Position numbers and translations under genes: made by a program. Below, in pieces: positions 8,381 through 17,155 of a DNA stretch of 64,000 nucleotides. The stretch's first letter is position 1. The number at the start of each line of letters is the position of its first letter. Source of the DNA: DATAOG01 sp963840925 (GTDB taxonomy: Bacteria; Pseudomonadota; Alphaproteobacteria; Geminicoccales; Geminicoccaceae); NCBI GenBank assembly GCA_963840925.1, contig CAWJAY010000005.1, forward strand, positions 1 through 64,000, in the 5' to 3' direction. The notes under the pieces are model-generated. The model had not been told where the DNA came from. It made no database searches and saw only the letters and a list, made by a program, of their open reading frames with translations.

Positions 8381-9616
8381 ATGCGGATCAGCCCTGCGGC
8401 GCTCGCCTTCGTCGGTCTCGGCCTGCCCGCGATCCTGGCCGCGCCCGCACGGGCCGACGGCGGCGTCACCCTTGGACCGCGGCCCTTTTATCTGGTCGAG
8501 GTGATGGCCAAGAGCGAGCTGCAGACCGAGCTGCGCGCCTGCGCCGACGGACCGTTCGAGCGCACCCTGTTCTCGATCGGCCACCGCGGCGCTGCGCTCC
8601 AGTTTCCCGAGCACACGAAGCAATCCTACCAAGCCGCGGCGCGCATGGGCGCCGGCATCGTCGAGTGCGACGCGACCTTCACCAAGGACCGGCAGCTGGT
8701 CTGCCGGCACGCGCAGTGCGATCTGCACACCACGACCGACATCCTGGCCATCCCCGATCTCGCCGCCAAGTGCACCGCCCCGTTCACGCCCGCCGATCCG
8801 GCCGCCGGCAAGGAGGCGTCGGCCAAGTGCTGCACGAGCGACCTGACGCTCGCCGAGTTCAAGCGGCTGCACGGCAAGATGGATGCCTCCAACCCGAATG
8901 CCGCGACGGTCGCGGAGTATCTCGGCGGCACGCCCGGCTGGCGGACCGAGCTCTACGCCCCCGGCACCCTAATGACCCACACCGAGAGCATCGAGCTGCT
9001 CAGCAGCCTGGGCGTCCGGTTCACGCCCGAGCTCAAGGCGCCTGAGGTGCCGATGCCGTTCGAAGGCGACTACACTCAGGCGGCCTATGCCCAGCAGCTG
9101 ATCGACGAGTACAAGGCCGCGGGCGTCGACCCCAACGACGTCTTCGCCCAATCCTTCAACCTCGAGGACGTGCGCTACTGGCTGGCGCAGGAGCCCGAGT
9201 TCGGCGCCCAGGCAGTCTTTCTCGATGACCGCTACGACCACGACGGAGCCTTCGACCCCGCCGATGACGCCACCTGGTCGCCGACCATGGCCGAGCTCGC
9301 CGGCGACGGCGTCCGGATCATCGCCCCGCCGATCTGGGTCCTGCTCGGGCTCGACGGCGAGCGGATCGTGCCCTCGACCTATGCCAAGGCCGCCAAAGCT
9401 GCCGGACTCGGGATCATCACCTGGACGCTGGAGCGCTCCGGGCCGCTGCACGGCGGCGGCGGCTGGTACTACCAGTCGGTTGCGGACGTGATCGACAACG
9501 ACGGCGACATGCTCGAGGTTCTGGACGTGCTCGCCAAACAGGTCGGCATCCGCGGCATCTTTTCCGACTGGCCGGCGACCGTGACCTACTACGCCAACTG
9601 CATGGGCCTGAAGTGA
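8381..9616 (+). CDS. secreted glycerophosphodiester phosphodiesterase
   Basis: A 411-residue exported GDPD-family enzyme that hydrolyses glycerophosphodiesters to glycerol-3-phosphate and an alcohol, probably in the periplasm. A cleavable signal peptide is seen (MRISPAALAF..., cut near APARA-DGG). The catalytic set is visible as IGHRGA, FPEHT, VECDATFTKD and CRHAQCDL, with a metal-binding Glu in FTPELKAPE and a terminal GIFSDWPA. The ATG has a GGGAG site. It is divergent from the aldolase operon; the 250 bp between them must hold two promoters. Confidence 0.92.
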   Translation: MRISPAALAFVGLGLPAILAAPARADGGVTLGPRPFYLVEVMAKSELQTELRACADGPFERTLFSIGHRGAALQFPEHTKQSYQAAARMGAGIVECDATFTKDRQLVCRHAQCDLHTTTDILAIPDLAAKCTAPFTPADPAAGKEASAKCCTSDLTLAEFKRLHGKMDASNPNAATVAEYLGGTPGWRTELYAPGTLMTHTESIELLSSLGVRFTPELKAPEVPMPFEGDYTQAAYAQQLIDEYKAAGVDPNDVFAQSFNLEDVRYWLAQEPEFGAQAVFLDDRYDHDGAFDPADDATWSPTMAELAGDGVRIIAPPIWVLLGLDGERIVPSTYAKAAKAAGLGIITWTLERSGPLHGGGGWYYQSVADVIDNDGDMLEVLDVLAKQVGIRGIFSDWPATVTYYANCMGLK

Positions 9617-9638
9617 ATGCTCGTGGGCGCAACCTCGC

Positions 9639-10346
9639 TCAGTGGATCTCGTCGGCTTGGCCCATCGCCCGCTCGAGCGCCTCGACCGTGAAGCCCTGCG
9701 CGCGCGCAACCCGGAGAATCGGCGCCTCGCGCCGGCCGCAGAGCTCGGCCGCGCGCGGCACCTCGCGCGCGATCTCGTGCGGGATCACGACCGCGCCGTG
9801 GCGGTCGGCGTGCACCAGGTCGCCCGAGCGCACGATCATGCCGAACACGTCGACCTCGCAGCCGAACGCGACCGTGTGGCCGTGGGCGTGGGAGGGCGTC
9901 ACCTTGCCGCACAGCACCTGGAAGTCGGGCGCGATCGCGTCGAGGTCGCGCACGCCGCCGTTGGTGACCAGGCCGAGGCAGCCCAGGCCCTTGTGGATCG
10001 CGGTGTTGACCTCGCCCCAAAAGCAGCCGAAGCCGAGCCGCGAATCGACGTCCTGGACGATCGCGATGGTCGGCCCCGGCCCGCTGGCGACGTAGCGGTA
10101 GTAGTCGAGCCGCGCCTGGCGCGCCTGCTCCTTATGATGGCGCGCCGGCTCCATCGCCCGGTAGAGCGAGGTCCGGGCGTAGCCGACCATCGGCTGGCGC
10201 CCCGGGAACGGGCAGATCAGCGTCTCGGTCGTGAAGCCAAGCGCGCGGCGCTCGGGCACGACGACCTCGAGCGCGTTGCAGATAGTCGGCGTGTCATAGG
10301 CGCGCAACGCTCCGATCTCGGCTTCGGACAAAGGCTCGGTGGTCAT
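9639..10346 (-). CDS. RraA-like aldolase/lyase family protein
   Basis: A 235-residue member of the RraA / HMG-CHA aldolase family. The substrate-binding motif GGVRDLDAI and flanking GLVTNG are present; an aspartate after the Arg binds a divalent metal in HMG aldolases. Relatives cleave 4-hydroxy-4-methyl-2-oxoglutarate or decarboxylate oxaloacetate, while RraA itself regulates RNase E; with sugar-acid genes around it the enzymatic role is likelier. The start follows the conserved N-terminal pattern; the frame runs further upstream without homology. It lies 28 bp downstream of the Gfo/Idh/MocA gene on the same strand. Confidence 0.85.
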   Translation of the reverse strand: MTTEPLSEAEIGALRAYDTPTICNALEVVVPERRALGFTTETLICPFPGRQPMVGYARTSLYRAMEPARHHKEQARQARLDYYRYVASGPGPTIAIVQDVDSRLGFGCFWGEVNTAIHKGLGCLGLVTNGGVRDLDAIAPDFQVLCGKVTPSHAHGHTVAFGCEVDVFGMIVRSGDLVHADRHGAVVIPHEIAREVPRAAELCGRREAPILRVARAQGFTVEALERAMGQADEIH

Positions 10347-10374
10347 CGTCAAAAAGCTCCCTGACGCTGGTTGG

Positions 10375-11412
10375 TCAGCTCTCGAGCGTGACCGGCGCGC
10401 CGCTCGCGGCCGATGCATAGGCCGCCTCACAGAGCGCGAAGGTCTTCAGATTGTCGGCGCCCGAGGTCTCTGGCTCGATCCCCCGCCGCAGACAATCGAC
10501 CCAATGGCGCTGCGTGGTCAAGACGCTCTCCTGGATGCCGTGCCAGGGCCGGCTCGCCCACGGCAACAGGGCGGGTGCCACCTCGCGCCGCTCGCTGCCG
10601 GCCCGCGCCGTGACCGCGAGCGCATAGCCGGGCTTGAGCCGCAGCGTGCCCTCGCTGCCGTCGATCTCGAGCGTGGTCTCCGGGAACGGGTCCGGCTCCT
10701 GGGGCGCCTGGTAGGTGGCATCGACCACGCAGGTGAGCCCGCTTCGGTGCTCGAGCAGCAACGTCGCGCAGTCCTCGCCCCGGATGCCGGGACGGACGCT
10801 CGCGGTCCGGCAGACGACGCTCTCGACCTCGCCGAACAGGCAGCGCGCGACGTCCAAGAGATGGATCACGAGGTCGAGGATGATGAAGCGCTCCTCCGCG
10901 GCCAGATAGGGCTGGCCGGCGTAGACGTCGTAGCCGGTCCGCCATGAGATCCGGGCGAAGACCGGCCGCCCGATCGTACCCCGCGCCAGCACCTCGCGGA
11001 CCGCGAGGATCGGGGTCTGGAAGCGGAAGTTCTCGTGCACCATCAGCGGCACGCCCGCGACCGCGCAGGCCTCGACCATGGCGCGGCAGTCGGCGATCGC
11101 GGGCGCGAACGGCTTTTGCACGATCGCCGGCACGCGCGCCGCCGCGGCCAGCTCGACCAGCGCCCGGTGGCTCGGCATCGTGGTCACGATATCGACGAAA
11201 TCGGGCGCCTCGGCCGTGAGCATCGCGCCCGCATCTGTATAATGGCGCGGCACGCCGAAGACGCGCGCGGCCTCGCCCGCTTTCGCCTGATCGAGGTCGC
11301 AGACCGCGACCAGCTCGACCCCTTCGGCCCCAAGGTCGCGCCAGGCATGCAGATGATTGCGCGCGAAAAAACCGCAGCCGATCACCGCCGCCCGCAACCT
11401 GTCCGCCGCCAT
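10375..11412 (-). CDS. Gfo/Idh/MocA family oxidoreductase
   Basis: A 345-residue NAD(P)-dependent sugar or sugar-acid dehydrogenase. The N-terminal Rossmann motif is VIGCGFFARNHLHAW (about residues 10-24). The usual EKP motif appears as QKPFAP, and the catalytic region has DLVIHLLDVARCLFGE. A C-terminal alpha/beta substrate domain follows (ISWRTGYDVYAGQPY). The QKP variant is uncommon but tolerated in the family. It precedes the RraA-like gene on the same strand, consistent with a small catabolic operon; the natural substrate cannot be read from sequence. Confidence 0.9.
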   Translation of the reverse strand: MAADRLRAAVIGCGFFARNHLHAWRDLGAEGVELVAVCDLDQAKAGEAARVFGVPRHYTDAGAMLTAEAPDFVDIVTTMPSHRALVELAAAARVPAIVQKPFAPAIADCRAMVEACAVAGVPLMVHENFRFQTPILAVREVLARGTIGRPVFARISWRTGYDVYAGQPYLAAEERFIILDLVIHLLDVARCLFGEVESVVCRTASVRPGIRGEDCATLLLEHRSGLTCVVDATYQAPQEPDPFPETTLEIDGSEGTLRLKPGYALAVTARAGSERREVAPALLPWASRPWHGIQESVLTTQRHWVDCLRRGIEPETSGADNLKTFALCEAAYASAASGAPVTLES

Positions 11413-11505
11413 CGCAAGCCTCCCCCGTTGGCGTCGAGCTCGCGCCGAGAGTAACCTCGCCCGGAGCGGATGCAACCGACGGCCACCCCTTTGGAGTGTG
11501 CGCGC

Positions 11506-12438
11506 ATGGCTGACCGGACGATCTGGCTGGAGGTGGCGCTGAACGGGCCATGGGGTCGGCAGGTGCAGCCCAAGATCCCGATCGGCGTCGGCGAGATCGT
11601 CGCCCAAGGCATCGCCTGCGCCCGCGAGGGGGCGGCGATCGTCCACGTCCACGCCTACGACGAAGCGACCGGCCGCCAGCGCGACGACGCCGAGATCTAC
11701 CGGCGGATCATCGAGGGCATCCGCGAGCGCGAGAACGTGATCGTCTACCCGACCCTGCCGCTCGCGGGCGGCCCGGGCGCTGCGGCGCCGATGACCGCCG
11801 CGACCCGCTTTGGCGCCGTCGAGCAGTTGGCCCGCCTGGGCCTGCTGGAATGGGCCGTGGTCGATCCCGGCTCGGTCAACTTTGCCCACGCTGACTGGCT
11901 CGCGGCCGGCGATCAGGGCTTTGTCTACATCAACCCGGAAAACCACATCCGCCACGGCCTGCAGCTCGCCGCGCTGTACCGCTTCCATCCCAGCTATGCC
12001 ATCTACGAGCCTGGCTTTCTGCGGCTCGGCGCCGCCCTCCACCGGCAAGTCGCGCGCGCGCCGGTGCCGATCTACCGGTTCATGTTCTCGGACGGCTTTG
12101 CCTTCGGGTTCCCGCCCCGGCCGTACGGGCTCGACGCTTATCTGCGGCTGCTGGCGGCCGAGGCGCCGGCGGCACCCTGGATGGTTGCCGGCCTCGCGGT
12201 CGACATCCGGCCGCTGATCGAGCCGGCAATCACAGGCGGCGGCCACGTCCGGGTCGGCCTCGAGGATGCCCCGTTCGATAGCATCTGGCGCAACCAGGAC
12301 TGGGTGCGGATCGCCGCCAGCGCCATCGAGAACCACGGCGGCCGGGTCGCGAACGTCGGTCAGGTCCGTCAGCGGCTCGGGTGGCTCGCCGCGGTCGCAA
12401 AAGCGGGCCCGGATCGCTCCGGGCCCGCCGCGACGTGA
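11506..12438 (+). CDS. beta-keto acid cleavage enzyme (BKACE, DUF849)
   Basis: A 310-residue BKACE-family protein, which condenses a beta-keto acid with acetyl-CoA and releases acetoacetate plus a new CoA ester; the founding member acts on 3-keto-5-aminohexanoate in lysine fermentation. The TIM-barrel metal ligands appear in AAIVHVHAYDE (about residues 45-55), and GGHVRVGLEDA is the conserved late motif. ATG 11506 has GGAG 11 bases upstream. It is divergent from the Gfo/Idh/MocA gene. The 3' end overlaps a hairpin at 12403-12428. The exact substrate is unknown. Confidence 0.88.
   Translation: MADRTIWLEVALNGPWGRQVQPKIPIGVGEIVAQGIACAREGAAIVHVHAYDEATGRQRDDAEIYRRIIEGIRERENVIVYPTLPLAGGPGAAAPMTAATRFGAVEQLARLGLLEWAVVDPGSVNFAHADWLAAGDQGFVYINPENHIRHGLQLAALYRFHPSYAIYEPGFLRLGAALHRQVARAPVPIYRFMFSDGFAFGFPPRPYGLDAYLRLLAAEAPAAPWMVAGLAVDIRPLIEPAITGGGHVRVGLEDAPFDSIWRNQDWVRIAASAIENHGGRVANVGQVRQRLGWLAAVAKAGPDRSGPAAT
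12403..12428 (-). terminator. intrinsic terminator-like hairpin between convergent genes
   Basis: An 11-bp perfect GC-rich stem (GCGGGCCCGGA) with a four-base loop (TCGC) sits inside the last codons of the BKACE gene. On the minus strand it is followed by TTTT, so it would stop transcription of the DUF4142-PRC gene that ends at 12451. Confidence 0.65.
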
Positions 12439-12450
12439 GTACGGTCAGCC

Positions 12451-13680
12451 TTAGCCTTTCGGCTGGTACTGATCTTCCTGATATTCCGGCATCTGCTTCA
12501 GCTGGTCTTCGGTCTCGGCGGTGATCAGGTAGACCTGATCCTCGCCGAGCTTCAGCTGGTCGAGCGGAATCACGACCTCCTTGTCGCCGATCCCGAGAAA
12601 GCCGCCGACCGAGACCACGGCATACTCGACCTTGTCGGCGTCGATCACGAGGTTTGTGACCTTGCCGACCTGATCGCCCTTGCTGTTGACGACCTCGCTG
12701 CCAATCACGTCCTCGGCCAGCACAGCACCGGCCGCAGCCGCGGCCGCCGGCTCTTCGGTCGTCACCGCTGCCTGCTGCTCGGGCGCTGCCGCCGGCTTCT
12801 CAGCCGCCGTGTCGGTCTTGGGGGCGACCGCCGGGGTCGGCTCGGCCGGCGGAGTCGCGGCGGTCGTGTCGGTCTTGGGCGCAACCGCCGGGGTCGGCTC
12901 GGGCGCAGCCGCCGGCTTCTCGGCGCTGGTCGTGGCGGGCGCAGCCGCCGATCCGGTCGCGGCCGGCGCGCTCGCCCCCTCCTCCTTGCTCATCTCGGAT
13001 TTCGCCGCATCGTCGCCGGCCGGCTCGGTCATCGCCTGCTGGCCCGCACCAGCGGCCGCAGCCGGCTGCTTGGCGCCGGGCTCGCTCGCCGCCTGCTCCT
13101 TGGGCATGCCCGCCTCTTTGGCCGCGCTGACCTGCTCCTGCGTCATCGTCGCCAGCTCGAGGTGCTCCTCGAGCGTGGGCAGCGTCTTGGCGGCGAACGC
13201 CTTGAGCTCGGCATCGGTGCCCAACTCCGCCTGCTGCTTGAACAGGTCGACCGCCTTCTGGTGGTCCTCGACCATCAGGTCCATGAACGCGGCGTCGAAC
13301 TCGTCGCCGGTCTTCTTCTGCAGATCGTCGTAAGCCTTCTGAGCCTCCGGCGGCAATTCCGCCGGCACCTCCACCCCCTTGGTCTGTACGATCGACTTCA
13401 GCTCGTCGCCGGCTTTGCCATGGTCCTCGACCATCCGCTGGCCGAACTGCTTGACCGAATCGCTCGTGGCCTTGTCCTTCGCCAGCGTGCCGAGCTTGAC
13501 CTCGGCCATGCCGTCGCCGGCCGCCTTCTTGACGAAGTCCATATCGGCCTGGGCCAACTCCTGCGCCCCGCCGGTCGTCATCTCCTGCTGCGGCTTGGTC
13601 TGGTCCTGGTTCTGCGCGAGGGCCGGCTGCGCCATCAGGCCAATCACAGCGACCCCTGCCATCAAACGTGCCAGTGTCAT
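12451..13680 (-). CDS. exported DUF4142 - PRC-barrel fusion protein
   Basis: A 409-residue secreted protein. A signal peptide (MTLARLMAGVAVIGLMAQPALAQ cut shown by ALA-Q; about 22 residues) leads into a DUF4142 ferritin-like helical domain (about residues 40-175, with FVKKAAGDGMAEVKLG). Then comes an Ala/Pro/Thr-rich linker with two copies of EPTPAVAPKTDT, and a C-terminal PRC-barrel (about 325-400, IGSEVVNSKGDQVGKVTN). DUF4142 proteins are often stress-linked periplasmic proteins; PRC-barrels bind partners or RNA. The fusion's role is unknown. A GGAGGAG site supports the ATG at 13680; the hairpin at 12403-12428 terminates it. Confidence 0.85.
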   Translation of the reverse strand: MTLARLMAGVAVIGLMAQPALAQNQDQTKPQQEMTTGGAQELAQADMDFVKKAAGDGMAEVKLGTLAKDKATSDSVKQFGQRMVEDHGKAGDELKSIVQTKGVEVPAELPPEAQKAYDDLQKKTGDEFDAAFMDLMVEDHQKAVDLFKQQAELGTDAELKAFAAKTLPTLEEHLELATMTQEQVSAAKEAGMPKEQAASEPGAKQPAAAAGAGQQAMTEPAGDDAAKSEMSKEEGASAPAATGSAAAPATTSAEKPAAAPEPTPAVAPKTDTTAATPPAEPTPAVAPKTDTAAEKPAAAPEQQAAVTTEEPAAAAAAGAVLAEDVIGSEVVNSKGDQVGKVTNLVIDADKVEYAVVSVGGFLGIGDKEVVIPLDQLKLGEDQVYLITAETEDQLKQMPEYQEDQYQPKG

Positions 13681-13848
13681 TGCCTGCTCTCCTCCGAACA
13701 CCCGCGGCCACCGCGGGCCGCATCCCTAGCGATGAGAACGGCACCCCTGCCGGATGGTTCCGGATCATCAGGCCCCGGGAGCCCCCGGCCTTGTCGAACC
13801 GACGGCCGCCGGGCAGATTGGCGCACGCGGTGACCGACGCAGTGGACC

Positions 13849-13864
13849 GGAGGAGGCGACGCTG
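13849..13864 (+). promoter_or_regulatory. strong ribosome site before a CTG start
   Basis: GGAGGAGG at 13849-13856 is followed five bases later by CTG at 13862, in frame with the ThDP decarboxylase alpha subunit. No ATG, GTG or TTG lies in frame nearby, so this site decides the unusual start. Confidence 0.6.
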
Positions 13865-14374
13865 ACCAGCTGGCCGGAAGCGATCCACCGCGCGCTCGGC
13901 GACCTTAGCGTGCAGCAGGTCGGCTACGTGCCCGACGCCGGGCACGCGCGCCTGATCGAGCTGTGCGCGTCCGATCGCGCGATCCGCGCGGTCGTGCTGA
14001 CCACCGAGGAGGAGGGCATCGCGCTGCTGGCCGGCGCCTGGCTCGGCGGCGCCCGCGGCGCGCTCCTGATGCAGAGCAGCGGGATCGGCAACTGCGTCAA
14101 CATGCTGACCTTGAACCGCAGCTGCCGCCTGCCGCTGCTGATGCTCATCACGATGCGCGGCGAGTGGGCCGAGTTCAACCCATGGCAGCTGCCGATGGGC
14201 CAGGCCGCGGCGGAGGTCCTGAAGCTTACCGGCGCGATCGTGCACCGGCTGGACGACCCCGAGGCTGCCGCCGAGACCGTGCAGGCCGCGGGCCGGATCG
14301 CGTTCGAGGGCCAGCTGCCGGTCGCGGTGCTGATCGGCCAGAAATTGATCGGCGTCAAGAGCTTCGATCGCTGA
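13862..14374 (+). CDS. ThDP-dependent 2-oxo acid decarboxylase, alpha (PYR) subunit
   Basis: A 170-residue stand-alone PYR domain like the alpha subunits of sulfopyruvate or phosphonopyruvate decarboxylase (ComD type). The cofactor-activating Glu is in TTEEEGIALLAGAWLGG and the family motif LMQSSGIGNCVN follows. It must pair with the PP-domain subunit encoded 13 bp downstream to form the active site. No phosphonate or coenzyme M genes are near, so the real substrate may be another 2-oxo acid. The start appears to be CTG at 13862 after a near-ideal ribosome site; this gives the usual length. Confidence 0.85.
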   Translation: MTSWPEAIHRALGDLSVQQVGYVPDAGHARLIELCASDRAIRAVVLTTEEEGIALLAGAWLGGARGALLMQSSGIGNCVNMLTLNRSCRLPLLMLITMRGEWAEFNPWQLPMGQAAAEVLKLTGAIVHRLDDPEAAAETVQAAGRIAFEGQLPVAVLIGQKLIGVKSFDR

Positions 14375-14387
14375 CCGGAGACACTGG

Positions 14388-15059
14388 ATGAAGCCCACGC
14401 GAAGCGAAGCGTTCCCGCTGCGGCGGCGCGAGGTCGCGGAGGTCCTGCTCGCCGAGCGCGGCGATCTGCTGGTGATCGCCGGGCTCGGCAGCACCGCCTG
14501 GGATGCGACCGCCGCCGGCGACCACCCGCTCAATTTTCCCCTCTGGGGGGCGATGGGCGGGGCGGCGCTGATCGGCCTCGGCCTGGCGCTCGCCCAGCCC
14601 GGGTGGCGGGTCCTGGTGCTCACCGGCGACGGCGAGCTGTTGATGGGGCTGGGCGGCCTCGCGACGATCGGCGTCCAGCGCCCGGCCAATCTCGCGCTCG
14701 TGGTGTTCGACAACGAGCGCTACGGCGAGACCGGCATGCAGGCGACTCACACCGCCCATGGCGTCGATCTCGCCGGGGTCGCCAAGGCGGCCGGGTTCCG
14801 GGTCGCCGGCACGGTCCGCGCGAGCGAGGAGCTGGAGGCCGTCCGCCAGGTGATCCGGGCCGGCGAGGGCCCGGTTTTCTACGCGATCAAGGTCCGGGCC
14901 GAGCCGCTGCCGTTCGCGCTGCCGCCCAAGGACGGCGCCCACCTCAAGGACCGCTTCCGGCTGGCGCTCTTAGGCCCGGACGCGGTCGCCGCCGCGGCGC
15001 CACCGGAGCGCTTTGCGCGCCTGCGGCGCTCGCTGCGCAACGCGAGGAACCCCGGATGA
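14388..15059 (+). CDS. ThDP-dependent 2-oxo acid decarboxylase, beta (PP) subunit
   Basis: A 223-residue PP domain that binds ThDP diphosphate and Mg2+: the GDG-N motif runs from LTGDGELLMGLG to LALVVFDN (about residues 80-110). It resembles the beta subunits of sulfopyruvate/phosphonopyruvate decarboxylase (ComE type), with a longer Arg-rich C-terminus than usual. It complements the alpha subunit just upstream. Its stop overlaps the start of the enoyl-CoA hydratase gene by four bases (ATGA), so the three genes are one operon and probably one pathway, such as an aldehyde formed and later activated to a CoA ester. Confidence 0.88.
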   Translation: MKPTRSEAFPLRRREVAEVLLAERGDLLVIAGLGSTAWDATAAGDHPLNFPLWGAMGGAALIGLGLALAQPGWRVLVLTGDGELLMGLGGLATIGVQRPANLALVVFDNERYGETGMQATHTAHGVDLAGVAKAAGFRVAGTVRASEELEAVRQVIRAGEGPVFYAIKVRAEPLPFALPPKDGAHLKDRFRLALLGPDAVAAAAPPERFARLRRSLRNARNPG

Positions 15060-15841
15060 GCGAGCCCTCGATCTATCTCGCGACGCAAGGCGCGATCGCG
15101 CAGCTGGTCCTGAACCGGCCGGCCAAGCGCAACGCGCTGAGCGTCGAGATGTGGCGGGCGATCCCGAAGCTCGCGGCCGAGGCGGCGGCCGACCCCGAGG
15201 TCAAGGTCCTGATCATGCGCGGGGCCAGCCCTGAAGCGTTCTGCGCCGGCGCCGACATCGGCGAGTTCGACCAGGTGCACGCCTCGAGCGCGACCCGGCA
15301 GAGCTATCGGAGCACGGTCGGCGCCGCCTACGCCGCGCTGGCCGAGCTCGAGCGGCCGACGATCGCGATGGTCCAGGGCGTCTGCTTCGGCGGCGGCTGC
15401 GCGCTGGCCCTCTGCTGCGACCTCCGCTACGCCGATCCGGGCGCCAGCTTCTGCATCCCGCCCGCGCGCCTGGGGCTCGCCTATTCGCTCAAGGAGACCA
15501 AGCGCCTGGTCGATCTGGTCGGGCCGGCCAAGGCCAAGGAGATGCTGATGGGCGCGCGCGTGATCGAGGCCGAGGAAGCGCTTCGGATCGGGCTCGCGAC
15601 CCGCCTGTTCGCGGCCGCCGATCTGGAGCGGGAAACGCTCGCCTTCGCCGAGCAGCTCTGCGGCCTGTCGCAGTTCACGATCCGCGCGGTCAAGCAGATC
15701 GTGGGCGAGATCCTGAACGGCGCGGTCGAGGACACCGAGCTGTCCAGGCGGCTGTTCGAGAGCCAGTTCGAGGGCCCGGACTACCTCGAGGGCCGGCGCG
15801 CCTTCCTCGAGAAGCGCAGGCCCGCGTTCACCTGGCGCTAG
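15056..15841 (+). CDS. enoyl-CoA hydratase/isomerase family protein
   Basis: A 261-residue crotonase-fold protein. The oxyanion-hole segments are visible as EAFCAGADIGEF and GVCFGGGCALALCCDLRYA; the second half has the usual EMLMGARVIEAEEALRIGL and helical C-terminus. Crotonases hydrate or isomerise enoyl-CoA esters; at the catalytic Glu positions this protein has less typical residues (IPPARLGL), so it may be a non-hydratase member. It is translationally coupled to the ThDP decarboxylase subunits. Its last 14 bp overlap the convergent cyclase gene. Confidence 0.88.
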   Translation: MSEPSIYLATQGAIAQLVLNRPAKRNALSVEMWRAIPKLAAEAAADPEVKVLIMRGASPEAFCAGADIGEFDQVHASSATRQSYRSTVGAAYAALAELERPTIAMVQGVCFGGGCALALCCDLRYADPGASFCIPPARLGLAYSLKETKRLVDLVGPAKAKEMLMGARVIEAEEALRIGLATRLFAAADLERETLAFAEQLCGLSQFTIRAVKQIVGEILNGAVEDTELSRRLFESQFEGPDYLEGRRAFLEKRRPAFTWR

Positions 15842-17048
15842 GTCCGCTCGGCGCCGCGAGGTCGAGCGTGAACAGCTCCTGCGGCCGGCCGACGCCGCGC
15901 AGCGCGTAGCGGCCGAGCGAGACCAGGCGCGCCCGCTGCCCGCCGCAGCCGGCGGCGAAGGCCGCCGAGACCAGGATCGGCTGGTCGAGCGAGCGGCTCA
16001 TCGCCTGGATCCGGGCGACCTCGTTGACCGCCGGCCCGACCACCGTGAAGTCGAGCCGCTCCTGGCTGCCGACGTTGCCCGAGAGCACCTCGCCCTCGTG
16101 CAGCGCCAGCGTGAAGCTCGTGACCGGCAGGCCGGCCGCCTGGCGCTGCTGGTTCAGCCGCGCGATCGCCGAGCGCGCCGCCCAGGCGGCATCGAGCGCG
16201 CGCCCGCAGGCCTCCGCCGCGGCGCCGTCGAACACCGCGAGGATGCCATCGCCCATGAACTTCAAAACCTCCCCGCCGTGGCCGTGGACCACCCCGACCA
16301 GGCCATCGGCGTAGGCGTTGAGCAGGTCGAGCAGCTGCTCGCGCGCGAGCGTGTCGGCGATCTTGGTGAAGCCGGCGAGATCGCTGAACCAGAGCACCTT
16401 GCGCAGGATCTTGACCTGGCCGCGCTCGATCTCGCCGCGCAGGATCCGCTCGGCCGCATCGCGCCCGAGGTAGGTGGTCACCAGCGTGCGCGCCGTCTCG
16501 ACCGTCATCGTCGCCTTGTAGGCAATCGCGAACGCCGGCAGCGTCGCCTCGATCGTGGCCAGATCCGGCGCCGCGAAGCCGGCCGGATCGCGGGTCGCGA
16601 ACGAGGTCGCCACGCCCTGCCCGTGGCCGATGCTGGCCGGCTCGCCGTAGCGGATGATCCGCGCCCAATAGTCGGTGCCGCCCTGCGCCGCCAGCGACGC
16701 GAGCAGCGGGAACTCGTTGGTGCCCTCGCCGATGTCGAGCCGCCGGCGCATCTCCCAGTTGCGGTCCTCGAGCATCCGATGCCACGGGCTCTGGAGCCAC
16801 TCCTGTTCGCTCTCCGGCGTGCTCCGGCGGACGTAGGCCTCCTCGTGGACGCCCTCGCCGGCGATCCAGCGCTGGCCCTGGGCGTCGATCAGCGGATGCA
16901 GCGTGTCGGCGCCGATCGAGGCCCGCCAGAGCGGCACGCCGGCTTCGACCAGGCGCTCGCAGTAGCCGGCCATCAGGTCGCTGTGGCGCAGCCCCTCCAG
17001 GCCGACCTTGATCGCCCACGCGACGATGTCCTGCGCCTCGGCTGCCAT
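15828..17048 (-). CDS. class III adenylate cyclase
   Basis: A 406-residue cytoplasmic protein with an N-terminal sensor-like region of about 200 residues and a C-terminal class III nucleotidyl cyclase domain making cAMP from ATP. Metal-binding aspartates lie in LWFSDLAGFTK and LKFMGDGILAVF; the Lys before FMGDG and the Asp in LDFTVVG match adenylate selectivity; VNEVARIQ carries the transition-state Asn and Arg. The N-terminal region has no clear known domain but resembles that of many alphaproteobacterial cyclases. It is convergent with the hydratase gene and divergent from the ABC exporter genes. Confidence 0.9.
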   Translation of the reverse strand: MAAEAQDIVAWAIKVGLEGLRHSDLMAGYCERLVEAGVPLWRASIGADTLHPLIDAQGQRWIAGEGVHEEAYVRRSTPESEQEWLQSPWHRMLEDRNWEMRRRLDIGEGTNEFPLLASLAAQGGTDYWARIIRYGEPASIGHGQGVATSFATRDPAGFAAPDLATIEATLPAFAIAYKATMTVETARTLVTTYLGRDAAERILRGEIERGQVKILRKVLWFSDLAGFTKIADTLAREQLLDLLNAYADGLVGVVHGHGGEVLKFMGDGILAVFDGAAAEACGRALDAAWAARSAIARLNQQRQAAGLPVTSFTLALHEGEVLSGNVGSQERLDFTVVGPAVNEVARIQAMSRSLDQPILVSAAFAAGCGGQRARLVSLGRYALRGVGRPQELFTLDLAAPSGPSAR

Positions 17049-17155
17049 CGACCAGAGCTCCTGCTGCCCCGTTGCTTCAGATGGCGGTCGCGGCGGCCGC
17101 TGCCAAGGCGCGGGCGGCGCGTCGAAAGGCTTTGGCCTGGAGCGCCGCAGGCGCT

